A stretch of DNA of 64,000 nucleotides. It comes from Naganishia liquefaciens (taxonomy: Eukaryota; Basidiomycota; Tremellomycetes; Filobasidiales; Filobasidiaceae). Within the stretch, counting starts at the first letter, position 1. Each line of letters opens with the position of its first letter. Of this stretch, positions 1 through 11,364 are shown one piece after another. The DNA is taken from the NCBI GenBank assembly GCA_013423385.1, contig BLZA01000016.1, forward strand, positions 148,682 to 212,681, read 5' to 3'. The notes below the pieces were generated by a model. It was not told where the DNA came from. It worked only from the letters and a program-made list of their open reading frames with translations, and searched no databases. Both the position numbers and the translations under genes were made by a program.

Positions 1-757
1 CCTGGAGGTCCCCAATTAGCACAATCGCAAACTGTGCCTCTCGCCGCGCTCACCTCGGTAGAAACTCGCTCCACTTCCAACGCAAACGTCGACAACTGAT
101 CCACCATGTTGTTGATGATCTCTGCTTCATATCAGCTACCGTATTCCATGTTCGCGCTACACTGATCGCCCGGAACTCACCCTTGAGCTCAATCATCTCC
201 TGCCCCTTGACCGGCACGATAATCTTTTGCGTCAAATCCCCCAGCGCCACGGCCTTGCACACGCGCGCGATATCCTGCACCTGTGCTTTTAACAATTCCA
301 ACTCGGTCTCGGCGCTCATCGGGGAATGCACGACGTCGTCCCGCGGCGTGGTGGGCGTTGCATGACGACTGATGGTAAGATGATTCATCGGTGTGATCGG
401 AAGAGAATCCTTTGTCGACCTGCGACACGTTGGACACGCTACGTTGCTGCCGTTCTCCCTCTGTCGAACGCCATTGACTGTCCGTTCATTCCGCTTCAAG
501 AGCCTCACCTCCTCTTCAGCGTCCCTCAACCGTTTGCCCATCTCGAGCACGGCTTTTTCCACCTGCAGCTCGGCATTCGAACGGGAATGATGTCGACTGA
601 GCAAGTCGGCAACCTGGGATTCGTCAATGGGTGTCGTGGTCGAGGGCACGGCGACGCCCATGAGCGCCAAGAGGTGTTCGGCGAATGCTTCGTTGGACGC
701 GGTGGACGCGAGCATCGTATGACCTTCTGATGGGACGAGTCGTGACCCCGGCTCCAT
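1..757 (-). CDS. Group III hybrid histidine kinase (Nik1/Os-1-like), 5' part only
   Basis: Group III hybrid histidine kinases sense osmotic stress and fungicides through repeated HAMP domains and feed the HOG MAPK pathway from the cytosol. Here only the N-terminus is present. The ATG is at 757-755, followed by about 150 residues of variable sequence with a coiled-coil stretch. The first HAMP repeat follows (DIARVCKAVALGDLTQKI, then VPVKG). An intron at about 180-122 splices ELK to EIINNMVDQLSTFALEVERV, restoring the HAMP consensus of the family. A second intron begins at 53 (GTGAGC) and ends at about 2, so the kinase and receiver domains lie off the left edge. The N-terminus before the first HAMP is unremarkable. 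A HAMP from another sensor is possible, but this wording is close to Nik1-type proteins. Confidence 0.85.
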
Positions 758-2158
758 CTTGGAGGCTATTGTGAACCCGCAGCCGTGATTTGTTTCTCAA
801 ATTCTGGATGTAGACCTATCTGCAGCAGATTCCATCAGTGAATCTAGTCGCGAATGCCAAAGGACGTCTGTCATCCCCTCGGGGTCAACTCACCGTGTAT
901 CAAGTCCCAATCAAACCATACCTCTAATGTTCCGTTTATGCTGTGTGATCCTTCCGTCGTCTCGCTGTATCCTCAACCATTCACCCGTCAATACAGACAT
1001 CTTGAACCTTGCGCCGATCCAAGCATTCTCTCGACGGAACAATGCCCTCCCTCCCTCGCTCGTCGCCGGTGCGGCCCAGCGAGCGCGCGGCTAATGCCCT
1101 CTTTTCGGCACAAAATTGCGGGTGCAAATCAGCTGTATATTCAATTGACGGGCTGTACAAGGGATTGCAAGGTGATTTTACCCGCTTTTCAATTCCGGGG
1201 GGTGGTAATGGGGTGGTGTGCCAACGGATGAGGCTTGTTTGATCGGGATTGTGGCTGATTAGCGGTTAGGGAAGCTCGGCGATGCGATGTACGCCGCCGA
1301 AGAATATTGTAGCTGGGGCGAGCACCCTGCTTGTTCTCCGACGGAATATGTCATGTCGCCATGCATGTCAAGTGGAATACCATGTCGTACACGGTGCGCA
1401 CTCGTCCAATCCTCGACGAATTATGGGCATTTGGTTAGGATGTCTCTACATCACGTAAAAGGATGTCGCAGTTTTTTTATGTTTCGTGGCTCGTAGCATT
1501 TCGAGCGAGGGCCTTGCAGCACAAGGCCCGTGAGTCGCCTGAAACTTGCGATCTTGCCTTTTGGTGGGCACGAGCTGGCGCATGTTTGTGCCAGATTCGT
1601 CCCACATGTCCCATATGACAAGAGTGCATCGAGAATGCAAGTGTTCGAAAGGAACACCCGTTGCGATTGACCCAGGAAAACCGCTGGGCTATGACCCCAC
1701 ATACCATAAAACCTCGAGTCGACAAGATGGCTCGAGACGTCAAGTAGTCCCAAATAGGCATTGGACTCACAGCCGAACAGTAGTATCAAGTCGAGTGTCA
1801 TACGGAACAGAAGCGACGCGACCCAACCCAACCCAACCCTTCGCGCCGACACAGCCATGACGCACCGACGTTTGCCGATGTCCCACAGCCCGATAGACGC
1901 ATCCACCACCACCGCTGCCTCCACGCGACCGACGGCCCCCGCGACTTCGCCTCCCCCGCGCGACTTGTTCGGGGCGCACCCTCGCACGCGTCTTCCGTTG
2001 TTGTTGTTTTCACGCGCCTGAAACACAGCCGCGAGCAAAGTTGGCCCCGGTATATAGCTTGTCGGTCCTCGTCCGCCATCATCCTACGGCTGCACCCCCC
2101 CTCCGTCCCGCGCCCCTCGCTTTCGCACATTACCCAAGTCCCCGCCAGCCCGCCAGCC
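758..2158. other. Intergenic region between divergent kinase and surface-protein genes
   Basis: About 1.4 kb without a convincing gene. It must hold the promoters of the leftward kinase gene and the rightward surface-protein gene. The last 150 bases before 2159 are strongly C/T-rich on the plus strand, with a TATATA-like element near 2051, as in many fungal promoters. Short open frames here show no domain or codon signal. Confidence 0.5.
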
Positions 2159-2938
2159 ATGTTGCCCACAACGCTACTCACCGTCGCCCTCTCCGCGCTT
2201 GCCTCGGTCCAGGCCATCCGCGTGAATTCACCCAGCACGTCGACGGTTCAGTCGGCTGGGAGCCCGTTGCAGTTGACCTGGGAGAGCGTCAGCACGGATC
2301 CGACGAGTTTTGCCGTGGTGTTGGTCAACCAGGTGCGTGTACCCTGTATCGTCAAGCGTGAAAATCGTTGATACTGATGACTTCTTTTTTTTTTCTGTGG
2401 GGGGTTTCGTAGAATGCCGAGTTCCTTTCCAACTCGCCCGTGACACTCATCGCGAACCAATCCACCTCGGCCGGATCCACGAGCGTCTCCTACCCATCGT
2501 AAGCCCCAATCTCCTCTCATTCGTCATGTTTCACTCGGATATTCATTCCCACGCCTCAACACCAGCGGCTCATGGCCCGCCGGAACGGGATTCCAAGTCA
2601 ACTTTGTCAAGTCTACCGATGAAGTAAACTCGATTCTGGCGCAATCAGGCATGTTCAACATTACGAGCTCGGGAGGATCTTCCTCTTCTGCCTCGTCGTC
2701 TTCCAGCGCTTCGTCATCGTCGGCCTCCTCATCGCGTGCGTCAACATCATCATCGGCCGCATCGACCTCGGCTGCGACCGTGATGCAATCGAGCACGAGC
2801 GCGGTGTACTCGGGTAACGCCCAATCCACCGGGGCGATTCCCTCGGGACAGGCGGCGCCGACGAGTGGAGCGGTCGCGTTGAGCGTGAGCGGTGGTGTTG
2901 CAGTCTTGGGAGCGTTTGCACTCGGTTTGGTCTTGTAA
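2159..2938 (+). CDS. Secreted Ser-rich GPI-type surface protein (Kre9/Knh1-type N-terminal domain)
   Basis: Three exons (2159-2332, 2413-2498, 2566-2938) give about 210 residues. A clear signal peptide (MLPTTLLTVALSALASVQA) is followed by a domain of about 100 residues beginning IRVNSPSTSTVQSAGSPLQL, then a TWESVSTDP stretch. This matches the fungal extracellular Kre9/Knh1-like family often called the Ser-Thr-rich GPI-anchored family. Next come a Ser/Ala-rich O-glycosylation spacer and a hydrophobic C-terminus ending GAFALGLVL, typical of a GPI-attachment signal. Both introns have GTGCGT/GTAAGC donors and keep the frame. The role is inferred to be in the cell wall or outer membrane leaflet; the substrate is unknown. 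The family call rests on layout and motif wording, not on a search. Confidence 0.82.
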
Positions 2939-3011
2939 TAGAGGATCTCTTTTATGGATTTTTTTCTTCTTTTGTTTATTCCTGGGACAAGTACACACGG
3001 ATGAAATGTCT

Positions 3012-6000
3012 CTACGATAACAACGTCAACACGGCCTTGACCACATCCGTCCCAACATCCACCCCGCGACCGTGCTCAACGCCCTCGATAGCCTCGCCCA
3101 ACTTGACATCCACCAGCCGCCTCACCTGATTCACCAGCACTCCGACGCGCGCCCACGCCCGCATCCGCAGGACGGACCCTTGCTTGCCGACCATGAGTCC
3201 GCCCGCAAAGTGATTGACCGTGACGCTGCCGCCAAACAAGAGCAGCGCAAAGAGCGGGATCTCGGTCGCGTCAAACAGAAAAGGTTTGCTCGTTTCGGCC
3301 TTGTGAAAGTAGGTAAGGTAGCCGAGTTTGAGGTTGGGTTCGCTGAAGAGAATGGCCGCCGGGTGCTGTTGGGCGGCGTGAAAGAAGGGGGGGGGGGGGT
3401 TCAGCTTTTGGTACGACACGGGAGCGGCGTCGATGAGAGGACGTACGATGAATACGCGACTCGAGTCATCGTAAAACTTGACCTCCTTGGCCTCGTGCTC
3501 TTTGACGAGCGCTCCGGCCTGGATCTTTTCGAACCGTGCATCCGGTGGACGGATCATGGCGACACGGGGATAAAACGCGCCCGTGAGGATGCCCTTCAAC
3601 AGGTGCTCATTATCGCTGTTGACGTTGAGCGCTGTACGATCCGTAATGTAGCCGAGCTCGGTCAGAGAGCCGAGAAAGTCTTGGCGCAGGGAATTGATGT
3701 CGCGAATGGTGGAGGGGTTGATAAAGTTCTGTCGTGGGGGGGGGGGGTCAGCAGGTGCGAAAAAATCGGGTACGGTCGACCAAACGCACTTCTTCGCAGA
3801 ACGCGCGGAGCGAGGCGTTTCTCAGGTCCCGCGTCGCATCGTATGCTCGAAGGTTTAGCAAGATGTCGCTCTTCCCCCACGCAAAGCGTTCCCTCGCCCT
3901 AAAGTTTCGTTAGCCATCGATGCCCTCTCGCAGCACGACCGTGCGCACCTCTTCATTTCTTCCCGTTTCTCCATGGGTCCGGCAAAGAGCGGCTTGCTCG
4001 AGAGCATGGCAGCGATAGTCAAGACTGCGGCGGGATCAGTACAAGCAGATTATATTTGATGCATCAACGTACCGGGATCCAATGCGCGGAAAACACAGCC
4101 CAGGACAAGCATCTACAATGGAGATCAGTCACCGAATTGTACCCGACCCTGGCCACGCACTTTTGCCAGCCGCAGATCCACCGGCAGCGCCGCCATGTGT
4201 CGTCCGAGAGCCGTCAAATGACTCGTCATGGCCTCGCCCTCCACGGCGCCCAAGTCCAACAACGTCCGCCACGCTGAATCAATCGCGCCAATCTTGGGCG
4301 GATCAATCGCTTTCAACAAATACGTCTTGACGTCGATGCTCTGGTCCATAGACTTTACTTGTAAGAACAGCGACTCGAGCGGCGTGCGCAGGATTTCGGG
4401 AATGGCAAAGCGCGCCATGTACTGTTCCTCAATTCGACGCGTAAAGAGCTTGTAGCAGACTCCCGGCTTGACTCGACCGGCTCGTCCGCGCCGTTGTTTA
4501 GACGCCGCCCGGCTCGTGTACGTCTCGACGAGCTTGGACATGCTCGTGTCGGGATCGTACTGCGTCTCCTTGACCTTGCCGCAGTCGATGACGTAGACGA
4601 TTTCAGGGATGGTAATGGACGTCTCGGCCACGTTGGTCGCCACGACGACTTTGCGACCCGACGTCTTGGCGAATACTTGCTTCTGCTCATTGTTGGACAA
4701 GTTGGCGTGAAGCGGCAGAATCGTGCAATCACGCAAACCGGCCGACCGAAGGACGTCTATCGTGGACTTGATCTCGGCCACACCGGGCATACTACTAGAG
4801 TCAGCGCAGATCGTCACGGATGAACGGCACTTACAAGATTAGTATACCTTCATCCTTTTTCGACGTCTTGTCAACATGGCGCACAATGGCAGCCACCAGA
4901 TCATACGGAATAGACTGGCCTGTCGACAAAATTTCCAGCGCACGTCTGGCATCGTCATTGATATCGAGTTTTGCCAGAGCATCACGCAGAGATTGCTTCT
5001 GCTCCTCGGTCTGACGCATCTTGTACTTGGGTGCTTCAGGTCGGAATGACAAGTCGGAAATGTAGTCCTCCATGTAGCTGTGACATGTCAGCCCGGGTCG
5101 GGTCTCTGCCTCTTCAACTTACAAATCCTGAACCGGGTGCGTAAACCCGGGAATCTCGAGCGCGGGAGCGCCGCCAAAGTAGTCTGCGGCGCGGGTCAGC
5201 TCTGTCTGCGAATGCTCGGACGAAACATACTGATAAACGTCTGCTGATTGATGGTGGCACTCATGAGAACGACCTGCAAACGTCAGCATAGCACAGGCCA
5301 CCAAGCACAAACATACCTTGATCCGCTGGTTCCGCTCGAGAAGCTCTCGCAGCTGCAATAGCAAAAAGTCCGAGTCGACCGACCGCTCATGCACTTCGTC
5401 GACGACAATGTGCGATACTCCTTCCAGATCCGCATCTCCGCCGGCTGACAAGCGGCGCAGAATGACTCCAGTCGTGACAAATGAGATTTGAGTATTGGGT
5501 CCCGTTTTCGATTCCCCTCGGATCGCATAGCCCTGCAGGAGTTAGCTATAACTCGAATGAGGTGGCCGGCAGGACTTACCACGGTCTGCGCGCCCTGATC
5601 CAAGTCTTCCATGCGTTCATCGGCCACACGACTTGCCAATCCAAGGGCGGAGACACGTCGCGGCTGCGTGACGACAATCCTGGTCTGTGCGCCGCGCCCA
5701 GCTTCGATCTCGTGGTCGAGGATAAACTGCGGCAGCTGTGTACTTTTCCCACAACCAGTCTGCACTTGAGTCAGCACGGGCCAGCTGGCCTCGACGGGGA
5801 CTTACCTCTCCCACCACAATCAAGACCCGGTTCTTTTCCAAGAGGGCCGTGATCCGATCTCGCTCCTGCCACGCCGGAAGCGCCATTCGTGCGCACAACA
5901 TCTTGTCCCATCCGGGCATCTGGCGCATCCTCTTCTGACGCTCTTCGACGCCCTGCAGAGCCATTGGTTCCCTTTTGCGCCGCTGTCCGCGCTTCTTGCT

Positions 6001-8598
6001 CGTCACCATCTCGGCTTCTTCCGTCGCCGTCTCGACCTGCGGCACCAAGAACTGTGTGACATGTCCGACGTCTGGCGGATTTTCAACAGCCTCTGGGAGG
6101 AGCTGTTCGAGAATCTCGAGCATGGCGTACACGGCGCCGCCCTGGCCGGCTTCTAGCAATGACCGCAAATCTGGCCGCTCTGGATCTCGAAATGCTCGCA
6201 ACACCTGGGCGTGTAGATGTAGCTTGATGTACGATGGCAACGAGGCCGACGTTAGGTAGAATGAAGGCGGATGCGTAGGGTACATGGCTGACGGGTAAGG
6301 TGATTCGGGCGAAAAGATGACGTTGAGTACGAGCTCGTCGATATCGATCTGAAACTCGGTCTCGGACGTCTCGCGATACCGGTCGCCGAGCACGCTCGAT
6401 AGGATCGTCTTTTCCTCGAGCCGCACCGTCTCACGTTCCTCCTCGGGCTCGGCCGCCACGACGGCTTGCGGTCCCCATTCGTCGTCCCACCCACACAGCC
6501 TGCGCCCGATCATATCCAGTGCCATGCTTTCGCTCTGCGCATCATCGACCACACGCTCGACGGCTTTTCTCGGAAACCCGGCTTTGACGACCTTGTCGAC
6601 GAGCCACCCCCGCAGCAGTCCTTGCTGTCCGCCGCTCCCGGCCGCAGCAGACGACACGAAATCCTTGACCCCGCGTTGCGGCGTATACCGCGCCGGCAGA
6701 TCGTCCTCGGGCAAGTGGACGAGCAGCCATTCGATGGCGGCCTCGAAAGGCGAAAGAAAGCTCAGACTGAGCATCAACGGATCGCGGCCCTTGTCGCCGC
6801 TATGTAGACGCTCGTGTGCGCTCACGAGGGCCGCCATGCATGAATCGACGTGGGCGCGACGGAAGCCAAGGTCGATCAATTGCGTGCGGATCGCCGCTGG
6901 ATCAAAGCCCGGCGTGTTGGCGCCCGAGGGCAGGGTCGAGGGTGTCGCCTCGGACTCGCGCGTCGCCTCGAGAATAGCGGAAGGGTATTTGGACATCATC
7001 TGGCTGTCATTAGCCACGATCAGCCAACCTGCCTCGGTCGCGTACTCACCCTTCGGATAATCTCCTCGACGACTTCCCGCTGTGTCTGTGTCATCTTGAC
7101 CTCGGGCACATTCTTCCATCCACGCTCGCCGCCACTTGCTTGCGCCATACCATTCCCGGCCTCCTTGCGACCCTGCACTGTCTCGTCCTTGTCGATCTTT
7201 TCCAGCTTTTCCTTGCGCTTTGCTTGCCGCTCCTCGACTTGCTTTTTCGCCGCAAACGGATCGGGATTCCATTCCCATTCGCGGTGTGCTGGTGCAGCCG
7301 CTTTTTCGGCGAGGAGCGTGGACCAGTAAGGGCGTATGGAGGGCGGGAGGACCATGCTGAGGGGAAGGTGCGAGCAGAACTGTAAGGGGTGGGTTAGGAC
7401 AAGTCGAGCGGTTGGTTAAGGGTAAAGCGAGTGAGAAGGCGGATTGCAGGCGGGTAGTTGTACCTCGTTCGGGTCTCTCGAAAATTGCAAGGGAACCCTG
7501 GCGTTGACGCGTAACAGGGTTTGTTTGTCATACGCCAAACACCCGATCGACCTCTTGGCTTCCTCGCCACATTACGGGCTCATGCGCGAACCCACGCGCG
7601 AGCCCAAAGAAGCCGAGATGCCTTGTCGACCAACAGAAAACATCCTTGCCATTACCCACTTGTCCATCTCGAGGCGGACACACCCAAATCCCTTGCCCTG
7701 GATAAGAGCTTTGGTGTGCGGTCGCCTCCGCCGATCAAGATGACCGATCGTGGAACCATCGATCGTATCGGCCGCGAGCGACATCGTCGGGATGATTCGG
7801 CACCGGAAAAAAAGGCCATCGAATGCTCGTTCCGCTCGCGATGGACTGTCGGTCATCCCATGATGACCTCAATCCCGACACCATAGATCCAGCTGCGCTT
7901 CGTGAAAGACGCCGACTCTGCCCGTCGACGCTGGTAGTCTCGCTTCGCTCGAGGGGATTCTCAGCCATCCTACGACAATCTCGCAGGATCCCTGCCTGCG
8001 GCGCTTGTACTCTCGCTCCGCTCGACGAGACAGGCATTCTCGGCCGTCCTACGACGACCTCGGAGAATGCTTGCCTGCGGCGCTGGTATTCTCGCTTCGC
8101 TCGAGGGGATTCTCGCTCCCTCCGATCGCTCGAGGCCGCCGTCCGCGCCGACTCACCCGGAATAACCCGTACACCGCGCCCATATGCCTCGCCATCACCT
8201 GTTCCTGCTCCCCTTGGTCCACCTTTACCTCTGCCACCATCCTCACCACATCCAAATCCGTCACATTCTTATTCTTTCGTTTCCTCAGCAATACCTTGAC
8301 GTTCCACGTCCCGTTTCCCTTATTCGGCGTCTGTTTCCGGGGGGAAAAGCGTTAGATGGGGATCAATGCATTGGAAAGCCACGCGTACCGCTTCCACCAC
8401 GGGCCTCTCCCATCCTTCCTTTTGACACCGTTCATTCAACAATGTCACGGGCGTCTTGTACCCAACGGGGAACAACGGCTTGGGCCTCGGTGGGTCGTCC
8501 GCGGCCGGTCCCTGTTTCTGCGGTGGCGGGGCAGACTTGGCCGAATTCCCAGCGTTGCCGGATTTCACGACGTTGCGGGGTCCTTTACGTGGTGGCAT
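3012..8598 (-). CDS. DEAH/DExH-box RNA helicase, DHX57/Ucp12-type
   Basis: I resolve 15 exons giving 1,381 residues, the normal size of DHX57-type helicases. Exons 1-2 (8598-8389, 8330-8157) encode a basic start MPPRKG and a dsRNA-binding-like module ([18 protein letters not shown]). A 777-nt intron (8156-7380) follows, and exon 3 resumes in phase with [19 protein letters not shown]. The order is then a UBA-like region, an RWD-like region, Walker A GETGCGKST (near residue 640), motif II DEVH (His at the last position, but Val for Ala), MSATI, motif [10 protein letters not shown], and the HA2/OB-fold C-terminus. Further exons are 7379-7050, 6999-5806, 5759-5580, 5532-5317, 5273-5231, 5183-5123, 5077-4835, about 4794-4161, 4112-4073, 4024-3949, 3898-3790, 3728-3447 and 3365-3012. 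One acceptor near 4795/4792 is ambiguous. The protein likely unwinds structured RNA. It shares a 257-bp divergent promoter with the carotenoid gene. Confidence 0.93.
7380..8156 (-). other. 777-nt giant intron of the helicase gene
   Basis: The donor GTGAGT is at 8156-8151 and the acceptor TTACAG ends at 7380. Splicing joins YGLFR to FCSHLPL in phase 0, matching the expected continuity of the N-terminal domain with the [10 protein letters not shown] block. Other introns in this gene are 43-81 nt. The donor-proximal third holds the tandem repeat at about 7931-8130. The remainder (7380-7930) holds no recognisable gene. Confidence 0.85.
7931..8130. repeat. Imperfect tandem repeat, about 75-79 nt unit, about 2.7 copies, inside the giant intron
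   Basis: Three units begin near 7931, 8004 and 8083. On the plus strand each has a GCCTGCGGCGCTGGTA-like head, then CTCGCTTCGCTCGAGGGG, then (in the first two) a CC.TCCTACGAC.A.CTCG tail. CTCGCTTCGCTCGAG is partly self-complementary at its ends. The units differ mainly by transitions. Related sequence occurs in the protease intron near 59,615-59,645 and 59,827-59,905. Confidence 0.85.
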
Positions 8599-8855
8599 CG
8601 CCAAGCTCGGTTCGATGGGAAGGGAAATCCCGGGGCGGGGAGGGGGGAGCCAGCGGGTTTTCTTGGGCAAAGCACGGGGGTGCATCTGAGACATCCAGGG
8701 CGGATGCGATCGGCGGATGCAAATACCTGGGTGTGCGCGGATGCAGATGGTTGAAACACGCAGGGCATGCCCCGTCTCTACATCGATGACGTCCCCTTGC
8801 AGTCGTCGGGGTGGGGATCATCGCGTGTGGATTGGTCAGCCAGTTGATCGCACAG
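8599..8855. promoter_or_regulatory. Bidirectional promoter between helicase and phytoene desaturase
   Basis: Only 257 bp separate the two divergent ATGs (8598 on minus, 8856 on plus), so both promoters and 5' UTRs must share this stretch. No light-response or TATA element is certain by eye. The sequence around 8701-8760 (GGATGCGATCGGCGGATGC, then CGCGGATGCAGATGG) carries repeated GGATGC motifs that could be factor sites. Confidence 0.5.
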
Positions 8856-8863
8856 ATGGCAGA

Positions 8864-8902
<39 letters not shown>

Positions 8903-11364
8903 TAAAAAGGCGATCGTCGTCGGATGCGGGGTTGGGGGGAGTGCGACGGCTGCACGACTCGCGGTTGCGGGATTCGACGTCGAGGTGTTTGAAAAGGTGT
9001 GTTGCTCTCGTCTCCCCGCTACAGGACGAGTTCACTGATAGGGACCCGTCGATCTCCTCGTTTGCCAGAATTCATTCTCGGGAGGAAGGTGTAGCTTGAT
9101 ACACCACGATGGATACCGATTCGACCAGGTACGCCTCAATCTTTCCACCCCGCCGCTGGCCTCGTACTGACACGCACACCCTGAAGGGCCCCTCCCTTCT
9201 CCTCCTGCCACCCATCTTCCACGCCCTCTACTCCGACCTCGGCACGTCCCTCGAATCACACCTCGACCTGATCAAATGCGATCCCAACTATGTCGTTCAT
9301 TTTCACGACGGGGAAAGCGTCGTTCTGAGTACGGATCGGGCGCAGTTGCGTGCCGAGGTCGAGCGCTTCGAGGGTGTTGAGGGTGGGGAGGCACTTGAAG
9401 GGTTTCTCACGTACGTTCAAAGGGGTTCTTTTCAACCCCCAGGCCTCCATCACTGACTGGAACCTCTCCCCTGCAGCGAATCATCTCGTCATGCAGCACT
9501 CTCATACAGTCTCGTCCTCTCAAAAACATTCACATCTTACCTCTCCCTCCTCCGACCTTCATTCCTCGTCAACGCCATCGCCTTGCATCCACACCTTCCA
9601 CTATGGAACAGGGTTTCCCGGTACTTCAAGACTGAACGGTGAGGCGATGGCTTTCGGCCAAAAAAAAAAAGGAAAAAAAGAAAAAAAAAGCGTTGGAGAG
9701 CTGATCAAGGGATTTCTTGATAGCATGCGAAGGGCATTCTCATTCGGGAGCATGTACCTCGGTTCTTCACCGTTTGATGCGCCGGGGACGTATAGCTTGT
9801 TACAGTGGACCGAGACCGTCGAGGGGATTTGGTATCCAAAGGGGGGATTCCACAAGGTAACGTTCGGCCGAGCCCATATACGACAGGGTCACTCCGCCGC
9901 GTCAGAAAATGGGAAAATCATTTATTTTTTCTGATTATTTGTCTTGTTTCTCGTAGGTCGTTCAATCCCTTGTCGACATCGCCCGCCACCACTCGGCGAA
10001 CTTTCACTTCTCCACCCCCGTCTCACACGTCAATGGCTCCACCTCGGGCACCGCCACGGGCATCACTCTCGAAGACGGAACGACCCATGATGCTGATCTC
10101 GTCGTCGTCAATGCCGACTTGGCGTGGGCGCATGGGAATCTGTTCAAAGATGTGCGGGGAGAGCAAAGGGATCCGCGGTTGACGAAGCGATTGGAGGGGA
10201 AGCCGCATTCGTACGTCCCACGTCCATCGCGCTATTGTTCCGCGGGGTTTATCTTGTGCTGATGAATGGCCGGCTCGCGCGGGGGGATAGGTGTTCCTCG
10301 ATCTCGTTTTATTGGGCAATGGACCGAAAGCTTCCGGAATTAAAGGGTCATAATATCTTCCTCGTGCGTCTTTCCCTTGTCCCCCTTTTATCCCACGATG
10401 AACGTGCCAACACGCCTCATTGCAGGCCGAGGAATACAAGGAATCATTCGATGATATCTTCCGAAAAAGTAGCATGCCCCGCGAACCAAGCTTTTACGTA
10501 AACGTCCCATCGAGAATGTAAGCCACGCCCTTCCCCCTCGTTGAACCCTTTCCTCGCTGACGCTGACACTCCGCAGCGACCCAACCGCTGCGCCCGAGGG
10601 CAAAGACGCACTCGTCGTCCTCGTCCCGATCGGACACATGCTCCTCGCCGACAACCGCACGCCGGAAGACTGGCGCGGTCTCGTCGCCAAGGCGCGTGCA
10701 CAGGTGGTCGAAGTCATGGAGGGCAGGTTGGGCCTGAAGAGTGGGCAACTCGAGGAGATGATCGTGTGGGAGGATGTCAATACGCCGGTGACGTGTACGT
10801 TTTCTGCGGGTTCACGTTCTTTATTCCTTGGCGATGTGATGATGGGGCTGATCAAGAGGGATAGGGAAGGACAAGTTTAACCTGACCCATGGATCCATTC
10901 TCGGCATCTCGCACGACTTTTTCAACGTGCTTGCTTTCCGTGAGTCTCGCTTTCGTTGTCCTCGCCCGTCAGACGCTCAACCCCGCCTCCGCCTCCGCCC
11001 TGTAGGCCACCAAGCGCGCCATCCGTCCGTGAAAAACGCCTACTTTGTCGGCGCGAGCGTTCACCCCGGCACCGGCGTACGTGCCTCCCCCGCACCTCTA
11101 CCGTACCACGAGCTAACACCCCCTACCCCCTCCTAGGTACCCATCGCCATCGCTGGCTCCCGCTTATGCACCGAGGCTATCATGTCAGATCTCGAGCTGC
11201 CCTTGCCGGCGACATACCACCCGGCGCCGTTCGTTCCCCAGCGCAAACTTGATGTGCGTGAGTCGCCGAGGGTGCAGGATCTCGTGGAGGATTGGGCAGC
11301 GGCGGTGCTGTGGGCGCTGTGTGGGGCCTTGGTGGCGTTGATATATGTGTGGCTGTGGAGGTAG
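8856..11364 (+). CDS. crtI: Phytoene desaturase (CrtI/AL-1 type)
   Basis: An FAD-dependent membrane-associated enzyme that introduces double bonds into phytoene on the way to lycopene-type carotenoids. Twelve phase-consistent exons (8856-8996, 9069-9128, 9187-9410, 9477-9638, 9724-9856, 9957-10210, 10291-10363, 10426-10517, 10577-10794, 10865-10939, 11006-11076, 11137-11364) give 576 residues, the usual CrtI length. The dinucleotide fold VGCGVGGSATAARLA is followed by FSGGRCSLIHHDGYRFDQ and GPSLLLLP. The C-terminal signature is NAYFVGASVHPGTG, then VPIAIAGSR. A hydrophobic C-terminal segment (about 18 residues, near AVLWALCGALVALIYVW) fits membrane attachment. The ATG at 8856 is chosen because MAEK is directly followed by 11 Gln and then the FAD motif. 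The Gln run is unusual for the family. No phytoene synthase/cyclase gene lies in this window. Confidence 0.95.
8868..8903 (+). repeat. CAG trinucleotide microsatellite encoding poly-Gln
   Basis: An uninterrupted run of 11 CAG codons lies between MAEK and RKKAIVVGCG in crtI. It encodes 11 glutamines immediately before the FAD-binding strand and is likely to be length-variable between strains. Confidence 0.9.

Noticed and set aside
1546-2021. Overlapping long open frames on both strands upstream of the GPI-type gene
   Set aside because: They overlap each other in several frames, lack splice or domain support, and track high-GC composition.
2651-2840. Ser-rich region as a simple-sequence repeat locus
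   Set aside because: Ser codons are mixed (TCG, TCA, TCC, AGC), so it is coding low complexity, not a DNA microsatellite.
3072-3902. 276-codon plus-strand open frame
   Set aside because: It is the antisense shadow of the last helicase exons, which carry clear family motifs on the minus strand.
7572-8037. Minus-strand open frames between the two helicase parts as a separate gene
   Set aside because: They fall within the giant intron and overlap the tandem repeat; splicing across them restores the helicase N-terminal domain.
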